A stretch of 64,000 nucleotides of DNA, from contig UPZA01000009.1 in the NCBI GenBank assembly GCA_900538575.1, positions 1-64,000 on the forward strand, in the 5' to 3' direction. Below, in pieces: positions 7,266 through 15,567 of this stretch (its first letter is position 1; every line of letters starts with the position of its first letter). The position numbers and the translations under genes were made by a program. Origin of the DNA: an uncultured Ruminococcus sp. GTDB lineage: Bacteria; Bacillota; Clostridia; Oscillospirales; Ruminococcaceae. Under the pieces are notes generated by a model. The model was not told where the DNA came from, did not search any database, and was given only the letters and a program-made list of their open reading frames with translations.

Positions 7266-8884
7266 GCTTTGCTTATAATAACTCCGATTATAATATATTA
7301 GAAGATATAAATTTATCGGTAAATGAAGGAGAATTTCTAATTCTTTATGGTCCGTCAGGCTGCGGAAAAACAACGTTGCTTAAGCTTATGAAAAAGGAAA
7401 TAATACCTAAGGGTAAAATTAAAGGTAATATATATTATAAAGGGGAAAAAATATCAGAGCTTAATCCAAGGCAGTCGGCAGCAGAAATAGGATATGTAAT
7501 GCAAAACCCCGAAAGCCAGATAGTAACTGATAAAGTATGGCATGAGCTGGCTTTCGGGCTTGAAAATTTAGGAGAATCAAGTAATGTTATAAGAAGAAAA
7601 ACCGCAGAAATATCAAGTTTATTCGGCATAAATAAATGGTTCAGAGATGAAACTAATAAGCTTTCCGGCGGGCAGAAACAACTGCTGAACCTGGCTTCTG
7701 TAATGATAATGTCTCCGGAGCTTCTTTTACTTGACGAACCGGTTTCACAGCTTGATCCATTCAGCGCATCATCTTTTACAGATATGATTTTAAGATTAAA
7801 TCGCGAATTTGGAATAACCGTCATTATTGCTGAACATAATCTGGAAAGCATTTACTCTCTTGCAGATAAAATTGCGGTAATTGATAAGAATAAAATAAGA
7901 TATCTAGGTATTCCCAGAACTTGCTGCGGCTTTTTTTCTAAGAATACTCAGATTATTGAAGGTCTGCCGATTCCTGCTCGTATTTATCATGAATTCGGAA
8001 TTAAAGCTTCGTGTCCTGTTGACGTAAAGGAAGCAAAAGATTTTATACAAAATTATTGTTCTAATAACATCAGGAAAATTGAAAATGAGTCAGCAGAAAA
8101 TAATAATTCATGTAGCATTGAATTAAGTAATATATTTTTTAGATATGAAAAGAAGTCTGATGATATAATCAGTGATTTATCATTAAACGTTAGAAAAGGT
8201 GAAATTTATGCAATAGTAGGAGGAAACGGAAGTGGAAAAACTACTCTTTTATCAATTATTTCCGGACAAAACATACCATATTCCGGTAAGGTTCTTATTA
8301 ACGGAAAGAAAAACTCAAATTTTTCCTATATAGCGATGTTACCACAAAATCCTGTGATTCTTTTTACAGAGGAAACTGTCATAGACGATTTAATGAGCTA
8401 TGCGATAAGGTGCGGCGTAAAAAAGGCAATAGTATTAAATGTAGTCAACGACATTTGCAGAAGGCTTAATATTGTTGATGTAATTAAAAATCATCCTTAT
8501 GATTTAAGCGGCGGGGAAATTCAAAAGGCGGCCTTAGCTAAAATAATGATTAAAAATTCAGATATACTTCTGCTTGATGAGCCGACTAAGGGTATAGACG
8601 CCTGGTCAAAAAAAGAATTTATAAGTATATTGAGAAAATTATCAAATGACGGAAAAACAGTAATATTGGTAACTCATGACAATGAGTTTGCAGCAGAGGT
8701 ATCCGATAAATGCGGACTGCTGTTTGACGGTACGATAATTTCAGAGGAAAGCACGAGAGAATTTTACAGCCGTAATAATTTTTATACCACTTCAGTGTCG
8801 CGTATTACTAAAGGATATTTTGATAATGCAATAACTCTTGAGGATATAAAATATTTAAGAAGAAAAAACGGTGGAATTGAATGA
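7238..8884 (+). CDS. ECF transporter ATPase, fused A-A' (two ABC domains)
   Basis: 548 residues with two complete ABC domains in one chain. Domain 1: Walker A GPSGCGKTT (about 38-46), signature LSGGQKQ, Walker B LLLLDEPV. Domain 2: Walker A GGNGSGKTT (about 328-336), signature LSGGEIQ, Walker B LLLDEPTKG. This replaces the separate EcfA1 and EcfA2 of most Firmicutes. It starts inside the T gene (GAGGA ahead of the ATG) and overlaps the S gene by 4 nt (ATGA), so all four transporter genes are translationally coupled. Confidence 0.92.
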   Translation: MEIIKIENLSFAYNNSDYNILEDINLSVNEGEFLILYGPSGCGKTTLLKLMKKEIIPKGKIKGNIYYKGEKISELNPRQSAAEIGYVMQNPESQIVTDKVWHELAFGLENLGESSNVIRRKTAEISSLFGINKWFRDETNKLSGGQKQLLNLASVMIMSPELLLLDEPVSQLDPFSASSFTDMILRLNREFGITVIIAEHNLESIYSLADKIAVIDKNKIRYLGIPRTCCGFFSKNTQIIEGLPIPARIYHEFGIKASCPVDVKEAKDFIQNYCSNNIRKIENESAENNNSCSIELSNIFFRYEKKSDDIISDLSLNVRKGEIYAIVGGNGSGKTTLLSIISGQNIPYSGKVLINGKKNSNFSYIAMLPQNPVILFTEETVIDDLMSYAIRCGVKKAIVLNVVNDICRRLNIVDVIKNHPYDLSGGEIQKAALAKIMIKNSDILLLDEPTKGIDAWSKKEFISILRKLSNDGKTVILVTHDNEFAAEVSDKCGLLFDGTIISEESTREFYSRNNFYTTSVSRITKGYFDNAITLEDIKYLRRKNGGIE

Positions 8885-9567
8885 ACGGAAAATTAACGAC
8901 GGCGGCAATGATTTCGATTATTATTTTTCTGACCGTTGCGGATATAATTTTATTCAGCGGAAAATATTACGACGTGGCGTCTTTGATTGCGGCGTTCCTT
9001 TCATGTATTCCGTTTTACATAACCTTTGAAAAAAGCAAGGCGACGTCTAAGGAAATAATGCTTGTAGCTTTGATGACGGCTTTTTCAGTATGCGGAAGAA
9101 TAATGTTTTCATTTATACCGTTTTTTAAACCTATAACTGCGTTTACAATTATTTCCGGTATGTATTTAAGCGCCCCTGCAGGTTTTATATGCGGCTCGTT
9201 TTCAGCGCTTATTTCAAATATTTATTTCGGACAAGGCCCATGGACGTTATTTCAGATGATAAGCTGGGGATTAATTGGATTTATTTCAGGAGTTATTGGT
9301 GAGAAATTGCTGGAAAAGCGTATTATCCTGGTAATATACGCTTTTATTTCCGGAGTATTATTTTCATTAATCATGGATTTGTGGACAGTATTGAATATAG
9401 ATAAAGAATTTAATTTTTCAAGATATATAATTCAGTTAATTTCCTCTTTTCCTATTATGATAATTTATTCTTTATCAAATATAGTTTTTTTGATTTTACT
9501 CCAAAAGCCTATTGGTAAAAAATTAAAACGTGCAAAAAAAAGGTATGGTATTTTTGAATACCGGTGA
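8881..9567 (+). CDS. ECF transporter substrate-binding (S) component
   Basis: 228 residues with about six membrane segments and little polar loop sequence. It has the ECF S-component look: an Ala-rich segment with MTAFSVCGRIMF, then the glycine-rich GFICGSFSALISNIYFGQGPWTLFQM helix pair typical of this superfamily (split here across adjacent segments). It is the last gene of the ECF operon. The DUF4430 lipoprotein suggests a cobalamin or corrinoid substrate, but no B12 riboswitch was seen upstream, so specificity remains inference. Confidence 0.85.
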   Translation: MNGKLTTAAMISIIIFLTVADIILFSGKYYDVASLIAAFLSCIPFYITFEKSKATSKEIMLVALMTAFSVCGRIMFSFIPFFKPITAFTIISGMYLSAPAGFICGSFSALISNIYFGQGPWTLFQMISWGLIGFISGVIGEKLLEKRIILVIYAFISGVLFSLIMDLWTVLNIDKEFNFSRYIIQLISSFPIMIIYSLSNIVFLILLQKPIGKKLKRAKKRYGIFEYR

Positions 9568-9585
9568 ATAAAACTAAAAAAACTA

Positions 9586-9614
9586 TTGACTTACAGGTAA
9601 AAATATGATAAAAT
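9586..9614 (+). promoter_or_regulatory. Promoter of the rplU-prp-rpmA operon
   Basis: TTGACT (9586-9591) and TAAAAT (9609-9614), 17-bp spacer. The roughly 80-nt leader up to 9701 could hold the Firmicute L21 leader element, but I could not confirm its fold. Confidence 0.7.
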
Positions 9615-9700
9615 AATTAAGCCGCATGTTTACGGTTAATAAAGTTGATAAATTTCACACCTAAAACAGCGAGTTTTTAAAAAAAGGCAGGTGCCGCAGA

Positions 9701-10012
9701 ATGTACGCAGTTATTGAAACCGGCGGAAAGCAGTATCAGGTTAAAGAGGGAGATATTCTCTTTATTGAAAAGCTAAACGCTGAGGCAGAACAAACAGTAA
9801 GCTTTGATAAGGTTGTTGCAGTAGGAACAGATAATGGTCTGACAGTTGGAGCTCCTTATGTTGAAAATGCAGCTGTTGAAGCTAAGGTTTTAAAGAATGG
9901 AAAGGCTAAGAAAATTACTGTTTTCACTTATAAGCCAAAGAAGGGTGAAAAGAAAAAGCAGGGTCACAGACAGCCTTACACACAGGTAAAAATCGAAGCA
10001 ATTAAGGCTTAA
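9701..10012 (+). CDS. rplU: Ribosomal protein bL21
   Basis: 103 residues, the usual length. The N-terminus MYAVIETGGKQYQV and the C-terminal basic KPKKGEKKKQGHRQPYT are diagnostic of bL21, which binds 23S rRNA. First gene of the conserved rplU-prp-rpmA cluster; the next gene starts 3 nt after the stop. Confidence 0.98.
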   Translation: MYAVIETGGKQYQVKEGDILFIEKLNAEAEQTVSFDKVVAVGTDNGLTVGAPYVENAAVEAKVLKNGKAKKITVFTYKPKKGEKKKQGHRQPYTQVKIEAIKA

Positions 10013-10014
10013 TT

Positions 10015-10329
10015 ATGATTGTCGCTGAGTTTTTTGAAAATGGCGGCGAAATTAAAGGTTTTAAAATAAACGGACATGCCGGATATGATGATTACGGAAA
10101 AGATATAGCGTGTGCTTCAGTTTCTTCCGCAGTTCAGATGACGGTCAATGCGATAACAGATGTTTTTGGATTTGAAGCGGATGTTTCGGCTCAGAACAAT
10201 ACCGTTTTTTTTAAAACTGCTTCCGGTGACATAGTATTGCAGAAATTATATAAAGCATTTATAATGCAGCTTGAATTATTGTCACAGGAATTTAACGAAA
10301 CGATTAAGATAAAATTTACGGAGGTGTAA
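10015..10329 (+). CDS. prp: Ribosomal-processing cysteine protease Prp
   Basis: 104 residues. The conserved NGHAGY...GKDIACASVS contains the catalytic pair His21 and Cys33. Prp cuts the short N-terminal extension from bL27 in Firmicutes and related bacteria, and the L27 gene next door carries such an extension. The gene lies between rplU and rpmA with 2-3 nt gaps, the standard arrangement (formerly ysxB). Confidence 0.95.
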   Translation: MIVAEFFENGGEIKGFKINGHAGYDDYGKDIACASVSSAVQMTVNAITDVFGFEADVSAQNNTVFFKTASGDIVLQKLYKAFIMQLELLSQEFNETIKIKFTEV

Positions 10330-10332
10330 GTT

Positions 10333-10614
10333 ATGCTGAAGATCAGTATGCAGTTTTTTGCTCATAAAAAAGGTTCAGGTTCAACTAAGAACGGACGTGA
10401 TTCAGAATCCAAGAGGCTTGGAGTAAAAAGAGCTGACGGTCAGTTTGTCCTTGCGGGTAATATTCTTGTACGTCAGAGAGGAACTCATATACATCCGGGT
10501 GAAGGCGTTGGTATAGGTTCTGATGATACGCTTTTTGCACTTGTAGACGGCAAGGTTAAATTTGAACGAGTTGGGCGCGATCGTAAAAAGGTTTGCGTTT
10601 ATGCGGAACAATAA
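10333..10614 (+). CDS. rpmA: Ribosomal protein bL27 with Prp-cleavable N-terminus
   Basis: 93 residues. The mature N-terminus AHKKGSGSTKNGRDS is preceded by MLKISMQFF, matching the LxxxxMQFF/A Prp cleavage pattern, with the cut expected after Phe9. The bL27 N-terminus reaches the peptidyl-transferase centre, so the extension must be removed. It is followed by a terminator at 10631. Confidence 0.98.
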   Translation: MLKISMQFFAHKKGSGSTKNGRDSESKRLGVKRADGQFVLAGNILVRQRGTHIHPGEGVGIGSDDTLFALVDGKVKFERVGRDRKKVCVYAEQ

Positions 10615-10630
10615 GCATTTATTTTAAATA

Positions 10631-10662
10631 AAAATCCCGGGCTGATAGCTTGGGATTTTTTT
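10631..10662 (+). terminator. Terminator after rpmA
   Basis: AAAATCCC (10631-10638) pairs with GGGATTTT (10652-10659), with extra pairing inside the loop, and runs into a T-tract. Confidence 0.8.
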
Positions 10663-10729
10663 AAAATTTTTAAGGCGTTTAATCTGGCTGTTTATTGATA
10701 AAAGATTATTCGGTAGGAACGGAGAAAAT

Positions 10730-12007
10730 ATGTTTGTAGATAAAGCCAAAATAAAAATAAAAGCCGGAAACGGCGGAGACGGAGCAGTTTCATTTCACAG
10801 AGAAAAATATGTTGCTTCCGGGGGTCCTGACGGTGGGAACGGCGGTAAAGGCGGAGATGTAGTATTTATAGCAGACGATAATTTTTCATCTCTCATTGAT
10901 TTTAGATATAAAAGAAAATATACTGCTGAAAACGGACAAAACGGAGGATCAAACAGATGTACGGGGAAAAGTGCGCCTGATTTGGTCATAAGAGTGCCGA
11001 GAGGCACAATAATACGTGACGCTCATTCTGGCAGAATAATGGCTGATATTTCAACTGACGAACCTAAAATACTTGCAAGGGGCGGTATTGGAGGAAAAGG
11101 AAACTGTAATTTTGCCACGTCTACCAGGCAGATTCCGAGATTTGCTAAACCGGGTTTTCCAGGTGAAGAATTTGAAATCACTTTAGAACTTAAGCTTATT
11201 GCCGATGTAGGACTTGTCGGTTTTCCTAATGTTGGCAAATCTACACTTATTTCTGTAGTAAGCGCAGCTAAGCCGAAAATTGCTAATTATCATTTTACAA
11301 CCTTAACACCGGTACTTGGCGTTGTAAGCATAAGCGAAGAAAGGTCGTTTGTAATGGCTGATATTCCCGGGTTAATTGAAGGAGCAAGCGGAGGAATCGG
11401 ATTAGGGCATGAGTTTCTGCGACATGTTGAACGATGCAGACTTATTGTACATGTTGTTGACGTTTCCGGAATAGAAGGCAGGGACGCTATAGAAGATTTT
11501 GAAATTATAAATGACGAATTAAGAAATTTCAGTGAAGAGCTCGCGGAATGTCCGCAGATAGTTGCGGCAAATAAATGTGATTTGGCGTCGGAAGAGCAAA
11601 TTACCAGACTTGAAAATTATGTAACAGATAAGGGCTTTCAATTTTTTAGAATTTCTGCTGCTACGACTGAAGGAACTAAAGAATTAATTAATGCCGCTGC
11701 TTTGGAACTGGAAAATCTTCCTCCCGTCAGAGAATTTCAGTCGGAACCTGTTACAAAAGAAGAGCTTGAAGAAAAGGCGCTTGCTAATACAAAATTTGAG
11801 ATTGAAATTGAAGATGGCATATATTATGTGTATGCTCCATGGCTTGAACCAATTATGCGTACAGTAAATATGGACGACTATTCTTCACTTCAATATTTTC
11901 AGCAGGTTCTGAGAAGAAGCGGTATTATTGATAAGCTTGAAGAAATGGGAATCAATGAAGGGGATACCGTAAATATATTAGGCTTTGAATTTGATTTTAT
12001 AGAATAA
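10730..12007 (+). CDS. obgE: Obg/CgtA GTPase
   Basis: 425 residues, full length. N-terminal glycine-rich Obg fold (about 1-158, many GGxGG turns), G domain with P-loop GFPNVGKST (about 163-171), DIPG switch II and NKCD, then a C-terminal OCT domain (about 345-425) ending in FEFDFIE. Obg acts in 50S assembly and stress signalling. RBS CGGAG precedes the ATG. The following mrnC gene is 31 nt away, likely in the same transcript. Confidence 0.98.
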   Translation: MFVDKAKIKIKAGNGGDGAVSFHREKYVASGGPDGGNGGKGGDVVFIADDNFSSLIDFRYKRKYTAENGQNGGSNRCTGKSAPDLVIRVPRGTIIRDAHSGRIMADISTDEPKILARGGIGGKGNCNFATSTRQIPRFAKPGFPGEEFEITLELKLIADVGLVGFPNVGKSTLISVVSAAKPKIANYHFTTLTPVLGVVSISEERSFVMADIPGLIEGASGGIGLGHEFLRHVERCRLIVHVVDVSGIEGRDAIEDFEIINDELRNFSEELAECPQIVAANKCDLASEEQITRLENYVTDKGFQFFRISAATTEGTKELINAAALELENLPPVREFQSEPVTKEELEEKALANTKFEIEIEDGIYYVYAPWLEPIMRTVNMDDYSSLQYFQQVLRRSGIIDKLEEMGINEGDTVNILGFEFDFIE

Positions 12008-12038
12008 TCTTTAATTAACGGAAACGGAGAGTATAATT

Positions 12039-12428
12039 ATGAGCAGGATTTTGACAGAGCGCGAAGTGAATCAGTACAGTCCGCTTGCATTAGCTTTTCT
12101 TGGCGATAGTGTTTATGAAAAGCTCGTTAGAGAATGTATTGTTTTAAGCGCAAATATGCCTGCCTCAAAACTTCATGATCTTAAAGTAAAAAAGGTTTGC
12201 GCTTCTTTTCAGTCAGAAGCTTTAGACAAAATAATGCCACTGCTTGATACGAAGGAAATAGCAATTGTAAAAAGGGGAAGGAACGCAACGGGTAATACCG
12301 TTCCTAAAAGCTCAAATGCAATAGAATATCGCAGGGCAACAGGTTTGGAGTGCTTATTCGGTTATTTGGATTTGCTTGGTAAAGCAGAAAGAATTGAACA
12401 GCTATTTAATATTATAATAGACAAATAA
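12039..12428 (+). CDS. mrnC: Mini-ribonuclease III
   Basis: 129 residues: an RNase III catalytic domain without the double-stranded RNA-binding domain. LAFLGDSVYE carries the catalytic Asp23, and the second acidic cluster is ATGLECLFGYL. In Firmicutes this enzyme matures 23S rRNA ends on the 50S precursor. RBS ACGGAGAG is present. It lies downstream of obg and upstream of yebC. Confidence 0.95.
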   Translation: MSRILTEREVNQYSPLALAFLGDSVYEKLVRECIVLSANMPASKLHDLKVKKVCASFQSEALDKIMPLLDTKEIAIVKRGRNATGNTVPKSSNAIEYRRATGLECLFGYLDLLGKAERIEQLFNIIIDK

Positions 12429-12448
12429 TTTTCGGGGAGTGTATATAT

Positions 12449-13177
12449 ATGTCAGGACATTCAAAATGGAATAATATTAAAAGGAAAAAAGAAGCTACAG
12501 ACGCGGCAAAAGGTAAAATTTTCACAAAAATAGGTCGTGAAATTACAGTTTGCGTAAAAGAAGGGGGACCGGATCCTAACAATAATGCCAAGCTTCGCGA
12601 TCTTATTGCTAAGGCTAAGTCAAATAATGTTCCGAATGATAATATTGAAAGAGTTATAAAAAAGGCTGCCGGAGGCGGAGATAAAAATAATTACGAGACA
12701 ATGGTTTACGAAGGATATGGTCCAAACGGCGTCGCATTAATTGTAGAATGTCTAACGGACAATAAAAACCGTACAGCAGGGGACGTGCGTCATTATTTTG
12801 ATAAATTCGGAGGAAATCTCGGTACCAGCGGATGCGTTTCATTTATGTTCGCAAGCAAGGGTATAGTTATTGTTGAAAATAACGGTATTGATGAGGATAC
12901 ACTCATGGAGGACGCATTTGAATTTGAAGCGGACGATCTTTCCGTTGAAGAGGAGGCGGCAGAAATATCCTGTGCGCCTGCCGATTTAAGCGCTTTGAGA
13001 GAAGGGCTTTCTTCAAAAGGATACAATATCCTGTCAGCAGAAGTTGACCGCATTCCTTCAACCTATACAACGCTTACTGATGAAGAACATATAAAAAAGA
13101 TGAATTTACTGCTTGAACATCTTGAAGATAACGACGATGTTCAAAACGTATATCATAACTGGGAAATTACAGAATAA
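12449..13177 (+). CDS. yebC: YebC/PmpR family protein
   Basis: 242 residues, standard length. The N-terminus MSGHSKWNNIKRKKEATDAA is invariant in the family, followed by the GGPDPNNNAKLR and YEGYGPNGVALIVE blocks. Members have been described as DNA-binding transcriptional regulators and more recently as translation factors acting at proline-rich stretches. It lies 20 nt after mrnC with RBS GGGGAG. The product is clear; the molecular role is not decided by sequence. Confidence 0.96.
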   Translation: MSGHSKWNNIKRKKEATDAAKGKIFTKIGREITVCVKEGGPDPNNNAKLRDLIAKAKSNNVPNDNIERVIKKAAGGGDKNNYETMVYEGYGPNGVALIVECLTDNKNRTAGDVRHYFDKFGGNLGTSGCVSFMFASKGIVIVENNGIDEDTLMEDAFEFEADDLSVEEEAAEISCAPADLSALREGLSSKGYNILSAEVDRIPSTYTTLTDEEHIKKMNLLLEHLEDNDDVQNVYHNWEITE

Positions 13178-13258
13178 TAGTAATATTATTTAAGAATCTG
13201 TTATATATGCGATATTTAATTCATATAATGTTTTATGCTTAAAAAGGGGATGATAAGT

Positions 13259-13555
13259 TTGATATATAGCTTGTCGGAACTGCGTGAAAAAGAAGTTATA
13301 AACATTATAAACGGAGAAAAGCTTGGATTCATAGATGATGTGGAATTTGAAACCGTTAAGGGTGAAATAATAGCGTTTGTTATATATGGAAGAAAGCGTT
13401 TATATGGCTTGCTTGGAAAAGACAATGATTTAATTATTACATGTTCTCAGATTAAGTTAATAGGCAGCGATACAATTTTAGTTAGTTTCAATAAAGGAAA
13501 CTGTGAAAAAAAGACAAAAATATCAAAATTTAAAATAGAAAATTTGGTGAAATGA
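13259..13555 (+). CDS. YlmC/YmxH family PRC-barrel protein
   Basis: About 98 residues from the TTG at 13259, with GGGG (13246-13249) 9 nt ahead; alternatives are ATG at 13250 (too close to that RBS) and 13235 (no RBS). The start YSLSELREKEVINIINGEKLG and the following GFIDDVEFE block match the YlmC/YmxH sporulation-associated family with a PRC-barrel fold. Found across endospore formers; precise role unknown. It stands between yebC and rpsB as its own short gene. Confidence 0.85.
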   Translation: MIYSLSELREKEVINIINGEKLGFIDDVEFETVKGEIIAFVIYGRKRLYGLLGKDNDLIITCSQIKLIGSDTILVSFNKGNCEKKTKISKFKIENLVK

Positions 13556-13569
13556 ATATTAGAAAAAAG

Positions 13570-13598
13570 TTGAAATATCTTAGAAATTATGGTATAAT
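13570..13598 (+). promoter_or_regulatory. Promoter of rpsB-tsf
   Basis: TTGAAA (13570-13575), 17-bp spacer, TATAAT (13593-13598). Confidence 0.8.
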
Positions 13599-13629
13599 AT
13601 TACGGTAATTCGCACGCTTATACTTTTAG

Positions 13630-13655
13630 CGGCAGGTCCCTTAAAAAGGGTGCCG
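13630..13655 (+). promoter_or_regulatory. rpsB leader hairpin
   Basis: In the roughly 100-nt leader, CGGCA (13630-13634) pairs with TGCCG (13651-13655) and CCCTT (13638-13642) with AAGGG (13646-13650), leaving a GGT bulge. There is no T-run, so it is not a terminator. A bulged stem ahead of rpsB could be an S2 autoregulatory site; this is inference. Confidence 0.5.
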
Positions 13656-13705
13656 TTAAGCTAAGTTTGGCGGAGGAAATAAAAAACCAAACAGGAGGAA
13701 CTACA

Positions 13706-14452
13706 ATGGGAGTAGTATCAATGAAACAGCTTCTTGAAGCAGGCGTTCATTTTGGACATCAGACAAGAAGATGGAATCCAAAAATGGCACCGTACATTTT
13801 CACAGAGAGAAACGGAATTTATATCATCGATCTTCAGAAAACTGTTAAGAAGCTTGAAGAGGCTTATATGTTTGTCCGTGATCTTTCAGCGGAAGGCTCG
13901 TCTGTGCTTTTTGTAGGTACAAAGAAGCAGGCCGGAGATTCGGTAAAAGAAGAGGCTCTGAGAGCCGGAGCTCATTATGTAAATGCACGATGGCTCGGCG
14001 GCATGCTTACAAACTTCAACACAATCCAGACAAGGATCAAAAGACTTGAACAGCTTCATACAATGGCTGAGGACGGAACCTTCGACCTTCTTCCTAAGAA
14101 AGAAGTAGTTAAGCTTAACCTTGAAATAGAAAAGCTTGAAAAATTCATGGGCGGAATTAAGAACATGGATAAGCTTCCTGGCGCGCTTTTCATAGTAGAC
14201 CCAAGAAAAGAAAAGATCGCCGTAGCAGAAGCAAAGAAACTAAATATTCCTATTGTCGCTATTGTTGATACAAACTGTGATCCGGATGAAGTTGACTATG
14301 TAATTCCGGGTAATGACGATGCGATCAGAGCAGTTAAGCTAATTGCCGGAGCAATTGCCAATGCAATTATTGAAGGCAGACAGGGTGAAGATACAACTGA
14401 AGCCGAGGCTGCTGTTGAAGAAGCTATGGCTGAGGAAGCTGCTGCTGAATAA
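13706..14452 (+). CDS. rpsB: Ribosomal protein uS2
   Basis: 248 residues from the ATG at 13706 (AGGAGGA 6 nt upstream); an upstream in-frame TTG at 13667 would add residues not seen in the family. The N-terminus MKQLLEAGVHFGHQTRRWNP and later FVGTKKQA and GGMLTNF blocks are diagnostic. The C-terminal tail is Ala/Glu-rich (about 230-248). Forms the usual pair with tsf, separated by a hairpin. Confidence 0.98.
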   Translation: MGVVSMKQLLEAGVHFGHQTRRWNPKMAPYIFTERNGIYIIDLQKTVKKLEEAYMFVRDLSAEGSSVLFVGTKKQAGDSVKEEALRAGAHYVNARWLGGMLTNFNTIQTRIKRLEQLHTMAEDGTFDLLPKKEVVKLNLEIEKLEKFMGGIKNMDKLPGALFIVDPRKEKIAVAEAKKLNIPIVAIVDTNCDPDEVDYVIPGNDDAIRAVKLIAGAIANAIIEGRQGEDTTEAEAAVEEAMAEEAAAE

Positions 14453-14464
14453 ATCAAATGATAA

Positions 14465-14494
14465 AAAGCCCGAATATTATTACATTCGGGCTTT
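14465..14494 (+). terminator. Intercistronic hairpin between rpsB and tsf
   Basis: An 11-bp perfect stem AAAGCCCGAAT / ATTCGGGCTTT with an 8-nt loop, followed by only a short T-run (CTTTACTGG). A partial terminator would set the S2 to EF-Ts ratio; it may alternatively protect or process the mRNA. Confidence 0.7.
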
Positions 14495-14523
14495 ACTGGA
14501 AATTAATTAACGGAGGAATGATT

Positions 14524-15450
14524 ATGGCTAATATTACGGCTAAAGACGTTGCTGAGCTGCGTAAGCAGACGGGCGTTGGTATGATGGATTGCAAGAAGGC
14601 TCTTGTTGAAGCGGACGGCGATTTTGAAAAGGCAACTGTTATCCTCAGAGAAAAGGGACTTGCAACACAGGCTAAGAAATCAGGCAGAGTTGCCGCAGAA
14701 GGTATTGTAATGGCTGCTACTAATGATGCTCATACAGTAGGAGCAGTTGTAGAGGTAAATATTGAAACTGATTTTGCTGCAAATAATGATGATTTTAAGA
14801 AGTTTGTAACTGATGTTGCACAGACAATTATAGAAAAGAACCCTGCCGATATCGACGCTTTGAATGCAGAGCAGATTTCAGGAGGAAATGTTACTGTTGC
14901 GGAAGCGCTTCAGGAGTTATTCCTAAAGATACGTGAAAATATGCATATCAGAAGATTTAAGAGAATGGAAGGTATTCTTGTTCCTTATGTTCACGGCGGC
15001 GGTAAAATCGGCGTTCTTGTAAATATGGAAACACCTGCGGGAGCTTCTGACGCAGTTATGGCATGCGGTAAGGATTGTGCTCTTCAGGTAGCTGCTCTTA
15101 AGGCTCCTTATCTTAAGAAGGAAGATGTTCCGGCTGAAGTTATTGAGTCTGAAAAGAGTATTATGCTTGTACAGATGAACGATGATCCTAAAATGGCAAA
15201 CAAACCTGAAAATGTAAAGGCTAAGATAGTCGAAGGAAAAATAGGTAAGTATTATTCTGAAAACTGTCTCCTTGATCAGGAATTTGTCAAGGATGGGGAT
15301 TTGACAGTTCAGAAATATATTGATAAATGCGCTAAGGAAGCAAATACAACAATTAAGCTTGTTGATTATGTTTGCTTTGAAAGAGGCGAAGGCGTTGAAA
15401 AGAAAGAAGATAATTTTGCTGACGAAGTTGCCAGCATGATGAATAAATAA
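14524..15450 (+). CDS. tsf: Elongation factor Ts
   Basis: 308 residues from the ATG at 14524, preceded by ACGGAGGA. Upstream in-frame starts would run through the rpsB-tsf hairpin and are unlikely. The N-terminal ANITAKDVAELRKQTGVGMM and CKKAL-EADGD block is the EF-Tu-contacting helical domain; ETDFAANN and later core repeats follow. It recycles EF-Tu-GDP. A terminator follows at 15458. Confidence 0.98.
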   Translation: MANITAKDVAELRKQTGVGMMDCKKALVEADGDFEKATVILREKGLATQAKKSGRVAAEGIVMAATNDAHTVGAVVEVNIETDFAANNDDFKKFVTDVAQTIIEKNPADIDALNAEQISGGNVTVAEALQELFLKIRENMHIRRFKRMEGILVPYVHGGGKIGVLVNMETPAGASDAVMACGKDCALQVAALKAPYLKKEDVPAEVIESEKSIMLVQMNDDPKMANKPENVKAKIVEGKIGKYYSENCLLDQEFVKDGDLTVQKYIDKCAKEANTTIKLVDYVCFERGEGVEKKEDNFADEVASMMNK

Positions 15451-15457
15451 TTTTATT

Positions 15458-15495
15458 TACCCAAAGTAATATTTTTAATTACTTTGGGTATTTTA
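15458..15495 (+). terminator. Terminator after tsf
   Basis: TACCCAAAGTAAT (15458-15470) and ATTACTTTGGGTA (15478-15490) form a 13-bp perfect stem, followed by TTTT. Confidence 0.85.
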
Positions 15496-15506
15496 TTGTT
15501 GATATA

Positions 15507-15535
15507 TTGAATTTTTTTAGTAAATGTAGTATAAT
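15507..15535 (+). promoter_or_regulatory. Promoter of the lipid-kinase gene
   Basis: TTGAAT (15507-15512), 17-bp spacer, TATAAT (15530-15535). Confidence 0.75.
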
Positions 15536-15567
15536 GATATCAATTGTAAGAAAGGCTGATTGATATT

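Noticed and set aside
9615..9700. L21 leader RNA element as a firm feature
   Set aside because: The position is right but I could not trace the conserved fold. A covariance-model search would settle it.
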